A stretch of DNA of 64,000 nt from Candidatus Gastranaerophilales bacterium (GCA_944323935.1 CALUUJ010000013.1:1-64000); one strand, 5' to 3'. Positions 34,738 through 44,950 are shown, counted from the stretch's first letter. Numbers and translations: made by a program. The notes: generated by a model from the letters alone, not told the origin.

Positions 34738-35882
34738 TATAAAACCTCTTTTACCGTATCAATTACAGTTTTAAATTCATCAAAAGTAATATCAGCTGTT
34801 AAAGATAATCTTAAACGTGATGTATTTACCGGTACTGTAGGTGGTCTTACCGGTAATATATAAAAGCCTTTTGCCCTTAGTTGTTCCGCTATTTTAACTG
34901 TTTTGTTATTTTCACCTATAATGACAGGTACTATCTGTGTTTCACCATTGTCTTTTATATAATTGTGTGCTTCTTTTATAAGAGTATTTAATTTTTCTGC
35001 TTTTTGTTTTACTATATTGAACTTTTCCTCAATTAAAAAATTTGACCACATTATATTTACAGGCGGAATAGCTGTTGAAAATATAAATGAATTTGCTTTG
35101 TTTATTAAGTAGTCAATTATTGTTCTATTGGAAACACAAAAAGCTCCCATTGATGCAAATGATTTACCCAAAGTTGCCGTAATTATATCTACATCATTTA
35201 GAAGGTTATCTCTATCAGCAATTCCTGCCAGATTTTTACCATATATTCCGAAAGCATGTGCCTCATCTATCATTAAAAGACAATTATATTTCTTCTTAAG
35301 TTCTATCAGCTTTTTTATATCTGCAACATCGCCATCCATACTAAAGACAGATTCTGATATTATTATTGCTTTTTTATATTCATTTCTGTGTTTTATTAAA
35401 AGTTCTTCTAAGTTATTGTAGTCAAAGTGTTTGTATCTGAAAAATTGTGTCGAGGACAATCTCATTCCGTCAATTATACTTGCGTGATTTAGTTTATCAG
35501 AAAAAATCACGTCATCTCTATTTACTAATGATGATACAACTCCTAAATTGCATTGGTAGCCTGTATTAAATATAAGACAAGCTTCTTTATTAAATATTTT
35601 TGCAAGATTATCTTCTAATTTTTTGTATGCGGATGATGTACCTGTCAGTAACCTCGATGATGTTGAAGACAATATAAATTCTTCGTGATTTTTATATTTC
35701 TCAATAAATTCATTAAGTAAATCTCTATCGGTACTAATATTTAAATAATCGTTGGAAGAAAAATTAAGCATATTTTTTCCATCTATAGATAAATATTTAC
35801 CTGTTTTATATTCAATATTATGAACTTGTCTGAAACTATCTTTTTCTACAAGTTTTTTTATTTCATCATCATAAAAACTCAT
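34737..35882 (-). CDS. bioF: 8-amino-7-oxononanoate synthase BioF
   Basis: 381 residues. It is a PLP enzyme of the alpha-oxoamine synthase family. NFSSNDYLNISTD, IFNTGYQCNLGVVS, DEAHAFGIYGKN and TLGKSFASMGAF (Schiff-base lysine) are visible. It condenses pimeloyl-ACP and alanine, the first committed step of the biotin ring. It is the first gene of bioF-bioG-bioC; bioA, bioD and bioB are not in the window. Confidence 0.93.
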   Translation of the reverse strand: MSFYDDEIKKLVEKDSFRQVHNIEYKTGKYLSIDGKNMLNFSSNDYLNISTDRDLLNEFIEKYKNHEEFILSSTSSRLLTGTSSAYKKLEDNLAKIFNKEACLIFNTGYQCNLGVVSSLVNRDDVIFSDKLNHASIIDGMRLSSTQFFRYKHFDYNNLEELLIKHRNEYKKAIIISESVFSMDGDVADIKKLIELKKKYNCLLMIDEAHAFGIYGKNLAGIADRDNLLNDVDIITATLGKSFASMGAFCVSNRTIIDYLINKANSFIFSTAIPPVNIMWSNFLIEEKFNIVKQKAEKLNTLIKEAHNYIKDNGETQIVPVIIGENNKTVKIAEQLRAKGFYILPVRPPTVPVNTSRLRLSLTADITFDEFKTVIDTVKEVL

Positions 35883-35912
35883 AACTTAAGTATAGTTCAA
35901 ACTAAATTTAAT

Positions 35913-38633
35913 TTACAGGTTTATAATATTAAATTCTGCACCAAGTGATTCAAAATGCTTTTTCATTAAGTCTGTATGACAGCTGAAAAATAAAACTTGA
36001 TTTGTCTTTGAGAATTCTTTAAGACATTTAATTGCATTTTTAGTCCTTGTAAAGTCAAAATTTACAAAGGCATCATCTATAATTAACGGTAAATCAACTC
36101 TGCCATTTGTTTTTAAAGTTATTTTATCTTTTGAATAATTTGAAGCATAGCCGAGTCTTAAAGCTAAATATAATTGTTCTTTTGTTCCTCGTGATAAATC
36201 CTGCCATTTTTTTGTAATTGTACCTTCTTCATTTTGAATTTCCATCAGGTCTAAATTGATTTTGGAATATTTGCCATCTGTCAGTATAGAAAGATACTTT
36301 TGAGCATTTTTTAAATCAGGTTGGGTTTCATTAAAACTATTTTTAGCTTTTTCTATTAATGAAATGATTACCTTATTTTTTATCAATTCTTCAATTTTTT
36401 TTCGGTACTCATCTAAATATATATTTTTTTGAATTTTTAAATCGTTTAACCCTTCAAAACTTTCAAGCTCTCGTTTTTTAAATTCTGCTTCTTTTTTCTT
36501 GTTTAGTATCTCTTTTTTATTATCCAACAATTCTTCCAGTATTGGTGCAACATCTGTATTGTATTTATATGTATCCGGAATATTGAATTGTTTCTTTTCC
36601 TCATCAAGTTTATTCAATTTTTCTTGCAAATTTTTAATTTCAGATAATAAAATATCAAGCTGAATTTTTATTCCTGAATTTTTTTCGTTTTCAGCTTTTA
36701 TTCTTCCAATATTATCTTCATATTTTTCACTTATTGAAATATTAATTTCATTATTAATAATAAATGATTTAAATACACTCAATATTGTATTATTTTCATC
36801 TGAAATTTCTTCTATTTCTTTATTAATTATATTTTTTTCTTTGATATCTTCTTTTAGTACTTTTATTATATCTATAACTTCAGTATATATTTTTTCGTCT
36901 ATTTTAAAACTATTTTCTTCAGATTGTATAAGATTTTTTATTTGATTTTCTATTTCATCAATTTTGATTTTCAATTGATTCAATTTTCCTCTTAATTTCT
37001 CTGCTTTTTCGCTATTATATTCAAATTCTGATTGGCTTTTAACAATTATTTCCTCCATATTTATATGACTTTGAATTTTTGTCCCAATTTCTTGCTTTAT
37101 ACTGTCTATTTTTAAAGGAAGGTAAGAGCTTTCTACATTATCAATCTCATTATAATAGTCTTTAATCTTTTCTTTTAATAAATTTAATAAATTATTTTTT
37201 TCTTCTTCATCTTTATTAATTTCATCATCCTGCCTGTCTTTATAGCTTGCAACTTTTAAAGTGGCAAATCCTGATGCTGATATAACTGCCATCATAACTG
37301 CAAAAATTCCTGCAATAGGAACCTTTTGGTAAAAACTTATAACTGCACTTAGAACTGTCATAATAAATAATACTGAAAATAATATTAATAAATTTCTATT
37401 TGCATTAATACCACTTGCATTAATTTTAGTATTTTTCTCTGCATTATTTATTTTTGACAATAAAAAATTGTATTGCTTTAATTTCTCATCAATAAACTTA
37501 TATAATCCGTTTAATCTTTCGAATTCTTCTTTTTTAAGTATTTTATCTTTTAACGGATTAATATAATGTTTTAATTTAAGGATATTTTCTTCAAGGTTTT
37601 CTTTATTGGCATTTAGTACTATCAATTCATTATCTAAAGCTGCTTTACTTGATATAAGATCTTTGATTTGTTTAATTTTTGAATAATCCAGAGCAAAATT
37701 AACTACATCTGATTCATTTATATTTATTGCAAAATTGGAATTTAAACAATTCATATTTAAGTTTATTTTGGACATTAAAGCATCTAGTTTTTCCTTTTGC
37801 TTTGCAAGAATACTTAAATTAGATTCATATTTCCCTGTATTATGCAGAATAGAAAGATAAGTTTCTCTATCTTTAAAAAATTTTTCATTAAAGTTTAAAT
37901 ACAAACTGTTATATTCTTCTTGTGCAGTATTTAACTGTTTTTTTAATTCTTCACCTTTTGTACAAAGATTTAAATATCCTTCGTATTTAAATATTTCATC
38001 AAGTTTTTCATTTGATACTTTTATTGATTGAACAGCGTCATTATATAATGATTCCTTATTTGAAAGTTCTTTTATTTTGGAATCTATTAGCGAGATTTTA
38101 TCAAGTATAGAATTTGTTTCTTTTGTTAATCTGCCATTATCTCCCAATATTCTTTTAGTTTCTGACTTCACTTTTTCTAAATAATCAGATAATTTTTCAC
38201 CTGACGGATCTTTTATAATATCAATCAAAGTTGCAGTGTCTTTATTTTGGATGTTCATTAAATCATCCAAATTAATTGTAAAACCTTGTTCAAAATATCT
38301 TTGATTTATTGTTTTTTCAATAAAGCCGTAATTTATCTCCGAATTATTTTCATCAAATAATTTACACCTTTGATCTTGTGAACGATGATCCTTTATATCT
38401 GTTCTATATTTTGAATGATTTTCATTATCAATAATACTGAAATAAATTTTTCCTGTATCAATACCTTTTACTCTAAAAAAGCCTTCTTTAATAAATTTCA
38501 TTAAAGAACTCTTGCCTGCTTCGTTATTTCCGCAAATTAAGTTTAGTCCTTCTGAAAAGTTGTAGTTAATACCTGTTTTAATATCTTTATCGCTTTTTTC
38601 TATTACTATATTTTCTATTATTAATTTACCCAT
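35913..38633 (-). CDS. YhaN-like (SbcC-type) AAA ATPase
   Basis: 906 residues. The N-terminal ABC-type Walker A GNNEAGKSSLMKF is split by long coiled coils from a C-terminal lobe with the signature LSRGTKEQLYLALRLGYAS and Walker B LPLIIDDAFVNFD. Two hydrophobic segments (about 413-465, LLILFSVLFIMTVLSAVIS and the following) sit in the middle, as in Bacillus YhaN. Together with the phosphoesterase upstream (three-base gap) it resembles an SbcCD-like DNA end-processing complex; the hydrophobic middle suggests membrane association. The substrate is inferred from family resemblance. Confidence 0.85.
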   Translation of the reverse strand: MGKLIIENIVIEKSDKDIKTGINYNFSEGLNLICGNNEAGKSSLMKFIKEGFFRVKGIDTGKIYFSIIDNENHSKYRTDIKDHRSQDQRCKLFDENNSEINYGFIEKTINQRYFEQGFTINLDDLMNIQNKDTATLIDIIKDPSGEKLSDYLEKVKSETKRILGDNGRLTKETNSILDKISLIDSKIKELSNKESLYNDAVQSIKVSNEKLDEIFKYEGYLNLCTKGEELKKQLNTAQEEYNSLYLNFNEKFFKDRETYLSILHNTGKYESNLSILAKQKEKLDALMSKINLNMNCLNSNFAININESDVVNFALDYSKIKQIKDLISSKAALDNELIVLNANKENLEENILKLKHYINPLKDKILKKEEFERLNGLYKFIDEKLKQYNFLLSKINNAEKNTKINASGINANRNLLILFSVLFIMTVLSAVISFYQKVPIAGIFAVMMAVISASGFATLKVASYKDRQDDEINKDEEEKNNLLNLLKEKIKDYYNEIDNVESSYLPLKIDSIKQEIGTKIQSHINMEEIIVKSQSEFEYNSEKAEKLRGKLNQLKIKIDEIENQIKNLIQSEENSFKIDEKIYTEVIDIIKVLKEDIKEKNIINKEIEEISDENNTILSVFKSFIINNEINISISEKYEDNIGRIKAENEKNSGIKIQLDILLSEIKNLQEKLNKLDEEKKQFNIPDTYKYNTDVAPILEELLDNKKEILNKKKEAEFKKRELESFEGLNDLKIQKNIYLDEYRKKIEELIKNKVIISLIEKAKNSFNETQPDLKNAQKYLSILTDGKYSKINLDLMEIQNEEGTITKKWQDLSRGTKEQLYLALRLGYASNYSKDKITLKTNGRVDLPLIIDDAFVNFDFTRTKNAIKCLKEFSKTNQVLFFSCHTDLMKKHFESLGAEFNIINL

Positions 38634-38636
38634 AGA

Positions 38637-39917
38637 CTAATCCTCTTTGCTTTCGGATTCAAATAAAAAGCTGCATAGGTTCATACATTCTTCTTTTGAT
38701 TTTTTCAATATATTTTGAGTAAACGAATTATAATCTTGTTGTGTAAAATTACAAGAAGCTATAAAATTTTTATATTTTTCTTCTGTTTCTGAGTATACTC
38801 TCTGAATAATATCCTGATTTATTGCAATATTATAAACTTTACCGACAATACCTTCATCTTCTTTCAAAATATTTTCATCTATACTTGGTATTGTTTCATT
38901 TATTATCTGAGAAATATATATTTTATTGTATGAATTTGTTTTTATTCTATCTGCAATAGCACTAAAAAACTCATCATTTAACTCGGAATAAAATTTTGTA
39001 CATCCTGTTAGGTTTAACCTTATAAGAAATAACTCACAGGAATTTTTATCTTGATTTGTTATCTGATATAATTCTTCTTCAATTTTTGCTAAAGCATCAG
39101 TAGTATCATTAATACAAGAAATATCAATATTTACATCTTCAAATCGGATTATGTCTACCGGAATAAAACTATTTTTAGTTATTTTATTATTTTCAACTTT
39201 TATATATCTTACTCCGTGACAACCTGTTTCTTTTGTATTTCTTCCTTGAATTGTTCCGGCATATTGAATAATATCATCATTTAAAGAAGGTACATGAATA
39301 TGTCCCAATGCCCAATAATCATATCCCAAACTTTTTAATTCATTTATATTACAAGGAGCATAAGGGCTTATTGAATCTGCATTCAAATCACAATGTAAAA
39401 GACCTATATTAAATGTATCATTATCTGAAACTTTACTAAAATAATCTATAGGATTTTCATTCATTTTGTCATCTGTAAAACTTAATGAATGAAGACAAGC
39501 AACTTTTTCGCCATTTTTATTGTACAAGTCCATGTCTATGTATTTAGGTGTATTTAGACCAATAATTTTTATATTTGAGTCAACATCATAATTAAATGTA
39601 TTCTTATTGTAAGAAGTTATCGGATCGTGATTACCACATATTAGATATACATCAATATCAGCATCAGCAAGTTTTTTTAATCCTTCTTTTAAAGTTAATT
39701 TTGATGAAAAATCTTGTTCGTCTGAATCAAAAGTATCACCTGCAATGAAAACAAAATCGACATTTTTTATAATCGCGTACTCTATTGCATTGTAAAAAGC
39801 TTTTTCTATAGCTGTTTTATATAGGTTGTTAATTTTTTCGTCATATGCAAATTTCGACAAGCCTGAAAAAGGTCGTCCTAGGTGAATATCAGAAATATGA
39901 ACAAATGAAAAACTCAT
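38637..39917 (-). CDS. YhaO/SbcD-like metallophosphoesterase
   Basis: 426 residues. The calcineurin-type motifs are FVHISDIHLG, FIAGDTFDSDE, CGNHDP, LLHCDLN and ALGHIHVPS, binding two metal ions. This is the nuclease partner in SbcD/YhaO proteins. It is followed three bases later by the YhaN-like ATPase, an operon typical of SbcDC and YhaO-YhaN. No strong ribosome site precedes the ATG. Confidence 0.88.
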   Translation of the reverse strand: MSFSFVHISDIHLGRPFSGLSKFAYDEKINNLYKTAIEKAFYNAIEYAIIKNVDFVFIAGDTFDSDEQDFSSKLTLKEGLKKLADADIDVYLICGNHDPITSYNKNTFNYDVDSNIKIIGLNTPKYIDMDLYNKNGEKVACLHSLSFTDDKMNENPIDYFSKVSDNDTFNIGLLHCDLNADSISPYAPCNINELKSLGYDYWALGHIHVPSLNDDIIQYAGTIQGRNTKETGCHGVRYIKVENNKITKNSFIPVDIIRFEDVNIDISCINDTTDALAKIEEELYQITNQDKNSCELFLIRLNLTGCTKFYSELNDEFFSAIADRIKTNSYNKIYISQIINETIPSIDENILKEDEGIVGKVYNIAINQDIIQRVYSETEEKYKNFIASCNFTQQDYNSFTQNILKKSKEECMNLCSFLFESESKED

Positions 39918-40065
39918 AATTTTACAACTTTATATATATAAATGATAAAGATTATTTTCTTTTAAGTCAATTATTTTTGGAGTTCTTAATTTTTTTAATT
40001 TTGATTAAAGTTTTTTGCTTCAATGCCGATTAAAAATAAAAAGTAGTAAAGAAGGAAATATAACT

Positions 40066-41262
40066 GTGGAAATTAATAATTGTCCAATTAAAGGTAGTAA
40101 TTTTAATCCGAATGAAATAAAAACAAAATACGAAAAAGATGATATTGATTTAGAAGATATAAGTATTTTATATACAACTGAAAAGGTTGAAAAAGATAGA
40201 TCAACATTTAGTGAAACATTTAAAGAAGTATCGCTTAATAATTCAGAAGAAGGCGAGAAGTTCTTATCCGGATTAAAAGAAAATAAGGATAGTCTATGTA
40301 GTGAATTAGGAATTACATCAGAACAATATGACAGTCTTGCCTGCGTTGCATTAGCTCTTGCAAGTCAAGAAACAGGTATGGGAGAAGAAACCGGATATGA
40401 CTCAGAAAATACAGGAATAGGTAAATTTTTCAGAGGTATAGCTAAAAAATTTGATGTATGGCGCGGTGGTGCTTCTGCTTCCTCTGGACTAACCCAAATG
40501 AAAATCTATGATTTTTTAAATAGTGATAAATTAACTGATGAACAAAAAGATATACTAAAAAGTCATGGTATCGAGGCAAATAGTGTATCTGATGATAATT
40601 TATACAATAATCCCGATAAAGCAGCTATTGCGACTATGGTTGTTTTAACTTCTATATATGAAAATTATGATAATTATAAAGATGTTTTAAAAACAGAACA
40701 TGAAAAAATTGGTGAATCTATAGCAGAGGACCCAAGCAAACTTGAGGAAATTGAAGCAAGAGGGAATGAACTCCTTGATAATATTTATGAGATTTATAAA
40801 GGAGCTTCGGATAGTCAAAAAATAGAAATTCGAGAAACTTTTAAACAATGGTTTTTATCAACAAATGGTTCTAAAGTTGGGGATAAAGGTGTTGATGATG
40901 AATATAATGAAGAAGTTCAATTAAATAAGTTAAATGAGCTTCTTGCTGATAATTCAGCTGATTTTAAATTAGAAGAGGATTCTTTGCACTTTATCAGATA
41001 TGCATTAACTGCTGAAGGTCAAGAAATGAATGTTGCTGAATATTGTGCTTACGGATGGAATAAAGGTACAGGAGAAACAGGCATGCAATTAGATAGAATG
41101 CTTGCCGAAAAAATAGGAACAATTCTTTATAATCCTGAAGATTTCGACTATGACCAATTTACAACAAATGTCTCAATGTTAGCAGATAAATATGCCGAAC
41201 AGTCTATCGGTTCTGATGGAATAGAGGCTATAAACGACTCTTTTATTGACGAAACTACATAA
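40066..41262 (+). CDS. Lysozyme-like (transglycosylase-type) protein
   Basis: 398 residues if GTG at 40066 is used; GAAGGA stands nine bases before it. A longer frame opens at a TTG at 40015 but lacks a ribosome site. The segment ALALASQETGMG (possible catalytic Glu near 102) followed about 45 residues later by ASASSGLTQMKI resembles the catalytic Glu and GLxQ motifs of lytic transglycosylases. The rest is acidic and unrecognised. No signal peptide is visible, so secretion would need another route. A role on peptidoglycan is inference. Confidence 0.55.
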   Translation: MEINNCPIKGSNFNPNEIKTKYEKDDIDLEDISILYTTEKVEKDRSTFSETFKEVSLNNSEEGEKFLSGLKENKDSLCSELGITSEQYDSLACVALALASQETGMGEETGYDSENTGIGKFFRGIAKKFDVWRGGASASSGLTQMKIYDFLNSDKLTDEQKDILKSHGIEANSVSDDNLYNNPDKAAIATMVVLTSIYENYDNYKDVLKTEHEKIGESIAEDPSKLEEIEARGNELLDNIYEIYKGASDSQKIEIRETFKQWFLSTNGSKVGDKGVDDEYNEEVQLNKLNELLADNSADFKLEEDSLHFIRYALTAEGQEMNVAEYCAYGWNKGTGETGMQLDRMLAEKIGTILYNPEDFDYDQFTTNVSMLADKYAEQSIGSDGIEAINDSFIDETT

Positions 41263-41267
41263 AGAAA

Positions 41268-41292
41268 TCCTTTATAGAAAATCTATAAAGGA
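41268..41292 (+). terminator. Hairpin after the lysozyme-like gene
   Basis: TCCTTTATAG-AAAAT-CTATAAAGGA: a perfect 10-bp stem six bases after the stop codon. The T-run is poor, so termination efficiency is unclear. Confidence 0.5.
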
Positions 41293-41374
41293 GTGTTGTT
41301 GATGATAAATCAAATATATATTATCATTTTGTAGTCTCATTGTCTATAATATATGATTAAAATGTTTTTACAGA

Positions 41375-41404
41375 AGAAACCGCTTCATAATAGAAGCGGT
41401 TTCT
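41375..41404. terminator. Terminator shared with hsp20
   Basis: AGAAACCGCTTC and GAAGCGGTTTCT pair perfectly around a 6-base loop. It lies between convergent genes and probably ends hsp20 on the minus strand and the lysozyme-like gene on plus. Confidence 0.8.
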
Positions 41405-41421
41405 TTGATAAGTATTAGTTA

Positions 41422-41877
41422 TTATTTAATTGTTAGTTTTTTTCTTGATTCCTTTTCTAATGCACGTTTAGGAAGAACTATTTCCAAAATACCGTTTTCC
41501 AATTTAGCTTCTGTTTTTTCAGTATCAATTTCTTCATTAAAATATACGGTTCTTGAAAATTCGCCATATCTGAACTCGGATTTTTTATAAGATTTATCTT
41601 CTTCATTTTTTTCTTCTTTTTTATGAGCATTAATTGAAATGTAATTTTTATCAATATCAATATCCAAATCTTCTTTTTTGATACCCGGTAATTCTGCTTT
41701 TACAACATAATTTTTACCTTTGTCTTCCATTTCTATCGGCATCGATAATTTATCCATTTCTTCCCAATAGGCAGCTTCAGGGAAATAGCTGTCAAAGTGT
41801 CTGTTTAACAAAGAACTAATTTCATCGTTCACAGTTCTTATAAAATTGTCCGGTGTTTTTTTAACTAAGAATCTCAT
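41422..41877 (-). CDS. hsp20: Hsp20/alpha-crystallin small heat-shock protein
   Basis: 151 residues. The alpha-crystallin domain contains KAELPGIKKEDLDIDID, EFRYGEFSRTVYF and the conserved LENGILEIVLPK. It is an ATP-independent holdase that binds unfolding proteins. AAGGAG precedes the ATG. I saw no CIRCE element upstream; instead a long inverted repeat lies at 41959-42048. Confidence 0.93.
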   Translation of the reverse strand: MRFLVKKTPDNFIRTVNDEISSLLNRHFDSYFPEAAYWEEMDKLSMPIEMEDKGKNYVVKAELPGIKKEDLDIDIDKNYISINAHKKEEKNEEDKSYKKSEFRYGEFSRTVYFNEEIDTEKTEAKLENGILEIVLPKRALEKESRKKLTIK

Positions 41878-41958
41878 AATCTATCTCCTTTCGATTTCTT
41901 ACTTGCTACATTTATATTATTTATCTGTTTTGCAAAAATTCTTTATTTTTAACAAAAA

Positions 41959-42048
41959 AATAACAATCAAAATCAAAATTGAAATTTCTATTCTGATTTA
42001 AGGTTTAATTATATGAAATTTGCGGATTTCATTATTTTGATTGTTATT
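41959..42048. repeat. Long inverted repeat between hsp20 and photolyase
   Basis: AATAACAATCAAAAT (41959-41973) and ATTTTGATTGTTATT (42034-42048) are perfect 15-base arms around 60 bases, with a further inner TGAAAT/ATTTCA match. No coding sequence is present. It could be a MITE or a regulatory cruciform. Confidence 0.6.
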
Positions 42049-42162
42049 AACAAAATATTAATTATTAATAAATATATATAAATATATAAGCTAGAAAAAT
42101 TAATCTTAAAAACAATTCTTAAAGCGATTAAAAATTAATATAAAAATGCTAATGTTTATATT

Positions 42163-43371
42163 ATGCCAAGAGTTAAAAGAAATACATTACTGAACTACAT
42201 ACCTGAAACATTTTATATAGAAGCAAATGTTAAAGAAGAACGTATTTTTCAATATAACAAAAATCCTATTGAAGATGGTGATATTGTCTATTTAATGACA
42301 AGAGAATTAAGGTTAAAAGATAATTTTGTTCTTAATTTTACTATTAAAGAAGCAGAGAAACTAAATAAAAAAGTTAAAATTGTTCATTTGCAACAAAAAT
42401 TTGAAAATAAAAATAAACAAGTTTTTTATAATAATCAAATAAAAGAATTAAAAAAAAGTTTAGCAGAATATGATTTTAAAATTGCAGATAATATAAATAA
42501 TCTTTCAATTGGTTTATTAATAATAGATTTTAACCCTATAGATAATAAAGATTATTTGCAAAATATTCATTGCAAAATATTAGAAATAGATTCACATAAC
42601 ATAATTCCCTCTCGATTTGCCTCAGATAAACAAGAATATAATGCAGCAACTTTCAGGCGAAAAGTCTATTTTAATATTTATAATTTTCTTAATGAATTTC
42701 CTAAAATTAATTCTTTTAAGACACAAGCAGAATTACAACTTGAAGATTTTATAAATAATAAACTAGATTTCTATTCAGAATATAAAAATTTGCCACAAAA
42801 AGATATAACTTCAAATTTATCAAAATATCTGAACCTTGGTTTTATATCACCACAAAGAATAGCAATTGAAGTTATAAAATCTAACTCTTCTGTAGAAAAC
42901 AAAGAAAGTTTCCTTGAAGAACTAATAATAAGAAAAGAACTTTCTGATAACTATTGTTTATATTGTAAAAACTATAAGTCAATGGAATGTATACCAAATT
43001 GGGCTAAAGAAACTTTAAAAAAGCATGAAAATGATTATAGGGAATTTCTATATACTCAAAAAGAATTAGAAGAAGCAAAAACACACGATTCTTTATGGAA
43101 CTATTCTCAAAACCAGCTTATGGAAACAGGTAAAATCCATGGGTATTTAAGAATGTATTGGGCAAAAAAAATTCTTGAATGGACAAAAACAAATAAAGAA
43201 GCTTTAGAAATTGCTATATATTTGAATGATAAATATGCTTATGATGCTCCGTCATCAAATGGTTATACAAATGTCTTATGGGCACTTGCAGGTTTACATG
43301 ATAGAGCATTCACTGAACATCAGATTTTTGGGAAAATTAGAATTATGAATGGAAAGAATATTAAAATATAA
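42163..43371 (+). CDS. Class II CPD photolyase
   Basis: 402 residues, slightly shorter than many members. The N-terminal alpha/beta domain (GDIVYLMTRELRLKDNFVL) and the C-terminal FAD-binding region (FLEELIIRKELSDNYCLY, THDSLWNYSQNQLMETGKIH, GYLRMYWAKKILEW, LNDKYAYDAPSSNGYTN) match class II photolyases, which split cyclobutane pyrimidine dimers using light. The gene looks intact. It is followed 63 bases later by a DUF4186 gene. Its presence implies exposure to light or retention from a light-exposed ancestor. Confidence 0.93.
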   Translation: MPRVKRNTLLNYIPETFYIEANVKEERIFQYNKNPIEDGDIVYLMTRELRLKDNFVLNFTIKEAEKLNKKVKIVHLQQKFENKNKQVFYNNQIKELKKSLAEYDFKIADNINNLSIGLLIIDFNPIDNKDYLQNIHCKILEIDSHNIIPSRFASDKQEYNAATFRRKVYFNIYNFLNEFPKINSFKTQAELQLEDFINNKLDFYSEYKNLPQKDITSNLSKYLNLGFISPQRIAIEVIKSNSSVENKESFLEELIIRKELSDNYCLYCKNYKSMECIPNWAKETLKKHENDYREFLYTQKELEEAKTHDSLWNYSQNQLMETGKIHGYLRMYWAKKILEWTKTNKEALEIAIYLNDKYAYDAPSSNGYTNVLWALAGLHDRAFTEHQIFGKIRIMNGKNIKI

Positions 43372-43434
43372 AATTAATTCATTCAAGAAAATACTTGTAC
43401 TATAATAATTTTGAAACAAATATTATAAACTGAT

Positions 43435-43776
43435 ATGGAAATTTTAGAAAAACTAGAAAAATCGAAGTTCAGAAGTAAGTTCAAACTTAAAGCAAAAGAT
43501 ATAGAATTTATTAGAGATAAAGGCTTGGATAAAATTCATTCGCACGCAGTCGATTTTATAAGAGAAAGAATTTCTCCCGTTTATATACCAAATGACGGGA
43601 AACAAACTCCAATGAGAGGACACCCTGTTTTTATAGCACAACATGCAACAGCTACTTGTTGTAGAGGATGTATTAAACAATGGCATAAATTACCTAAAGA
43701 TATTCAACTTAATTCTTCTCAGCAAGAATATCTTGTCTCTATAATTATGGAATGGATAAAACGCCAAATAAATTGA
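43435..43776 (+). CDS. DUF4186 domain protein
   Basis: 113 residues. The hallmark HPVFIAQHATATCCRGCI, with two adjacent cysteines, a third and nearby histidines, and then QWHK, suggests a metal or cluster site. The function is unknown. It lies 63 bases downstream of the photolyase on the same strand. No clear ribosome site is visible. Confidence 0.88.
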   Translation: MEILEKLEKSKFRSKFKLKAKDIEFIRDKGLDKIHSHAVDFIRERISPVYIPNDGKQTPMRGHPVFIAQHATATCCRGCIKQWHKLPKDIQLNSSQQEYLVSIIMEWIKRQIN

Positions 43777-43803
43777 TATATTTGATAGTCAATACTAAAA
43801 AAA

Positions 43804-43825
43804 AGACGAAAACAACGTTTCGTCT
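43804..43825 (-). terminator. Terminator for the gene at 43850
   Basis: AGACGAAA and TTTCGTCT pair around a 6-base loop; on the minus strand a run of T follows. It serves the minus-strand hypothetical gene. Confidence 0.75.
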
Positions 43826-43849
43826 CGGAAAAACAAGTAACAATGTATA

Positions 43850-44380
43850 TTAGGCAAAAATATTTATAGAATTTGTAAAGATAGAATCAGATTCTTCCTT
43901 TTCTGCTTTTTGTTCTGCAGGCATGTAAAATGAAAACGGATTAGAACCTCTTTTATCTTTATTCATATTTTTTGTTTCAGAAACTTGAGAAGAAGCTAAA
44001 ACTATTTGATCTTCAGGTGCTTTCTGAGTATTTTCAACAGAGAAAGCGGCTTGACCATTATTTTCTTTAGATGTAAATAAACTTTGTGCTGCTTGTGCAT
44101 TCAAATATTGAACATTGGCGTTAAAATTTGTACTTAAATTAACACCAAAGTCAGTTGCAGCTTTTGAGGCTTGGAGAGCAACTTCTCCGTTTGTTCTTGC
44201 AGAATACAAATCAGTACCAATGTTTACTCTGTTAAATTTAGATAAATCTAATTTAGAAACATCGACTGTTTGATTATTATTCGGATTTAAGATTTGTTCA
44301 GTAACGCGTGCTAATGCTTGACTATCTATGATAGGTCTGGCATAATTTGCACCATACAATGAACCCACATTTAATCCCAT
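43850..44380 (-). CDS. Hypothetical protein, 176 aa, N/Q/A-rich
   Basis: It begins MGLNVGSLYGANYARPIID. It is rich in Asn, Gln, Ala and Ser, with no signal peptide or membrane helix and a charged C-terminal third (KAEKEESD). GGAG and AAGGC precede the ATG. I do not recognise the family; low complexity suggests a structural, extracellular or lineage-specific protein. It is monocistronic with its own terminator. Confidence 0.65.
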   Translation of the reverse strand: MGLNVGSLYGANYARPIIDSQALARVTEQILNPNNNQTVDVSKLDLSKFNRVNIGTDLYSARTNGEVALQASKAATDFGVNLSTNFNANVQYLNAQAAQSLFTSKENNGQAAFSVENTQKAPEDQIVLASSQVSETKNMNKDKRGSNPFSFYMPAEQKAEKEESDSIFTNSINIFA

Positions 44381-44578
44381 TTTTGCCTTTTCTCCAATAA
44401 CTTATGTTTTATTTATCGGCGACAATAGAACAAAACTTTAATAACAAATATCTGTTTATTAATATTTGTTAACAGTTTATTAATTAATTTTTTGCAAAAT
44501 TGAAAAAAGTGCTTGAAGAAAAAACATGTTTTAAATATTATATAGTAACGTATAAATACAATGCAAAGGAATGTAGTC

Positions 44579-44932
44579 ATGAACCCTATAGTTGAAAGTT
44601 TAGGAAAAAAATATTTAGATAAAGAATTACCGGAATTAAACCCGGGAGACACCGTTAGAGTTTCTGTAAGAATTGTTGAAGGTAACAAAGAAAGAACACA
44701 GGCTTTTGAAGGCACAATTCTTAAGAAAAGAGGAAGTGGAATAGGCAAAACTATTACAGTAAGAAAGATTTTTCAAGGCGTAGGCGTTGAACGTGTTTTC
44801 CCTGTATATTCTCCACGTGTAGAAAAAATCACTGTTGTAAGACGCGGTGATGTTAAACGTGCTAAGTTGTATTACTTAAGAGAACGCTCTGGTAAAGCAA
44901 CTCGTATTAGAGAAAAAATCGAAAAAAAATAG
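44579..44932 (+). CDS. rplS: 50S ribosomal protein L19
   Basis: 117 residues. [32 protein letters not shown] and the C-terminal [17 protein letters not shown] are typical. The frame opens six codons earlier, but AAAGGA fits the ATG at 44579 (MNPIVESLG), which matches the usual L19 start. L19 lies at the 30S-50S interface. A terminator follows, then rbgA. Confidence 0.97.
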   Translation: MNPIVESLGKKYLDKELPELNPGDTVRVSVRIVEGNKERTQAFEGTILKKRGSGIGKTITVRKIFQGVGVERVFPVYSPRVEKITVVRRGDVKRAKLYYLRERSGKATRIREKIEKK

Positions 44933-44950
44933 ATTAGGAATATAGAAAAC

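Noticed and set aside
40015-40065. TTG start for the lysozyme-like protein
   Set aside because: No Shine-Dalgarno precedes it, whereas GAAGGA precedes the GTG at 40066.
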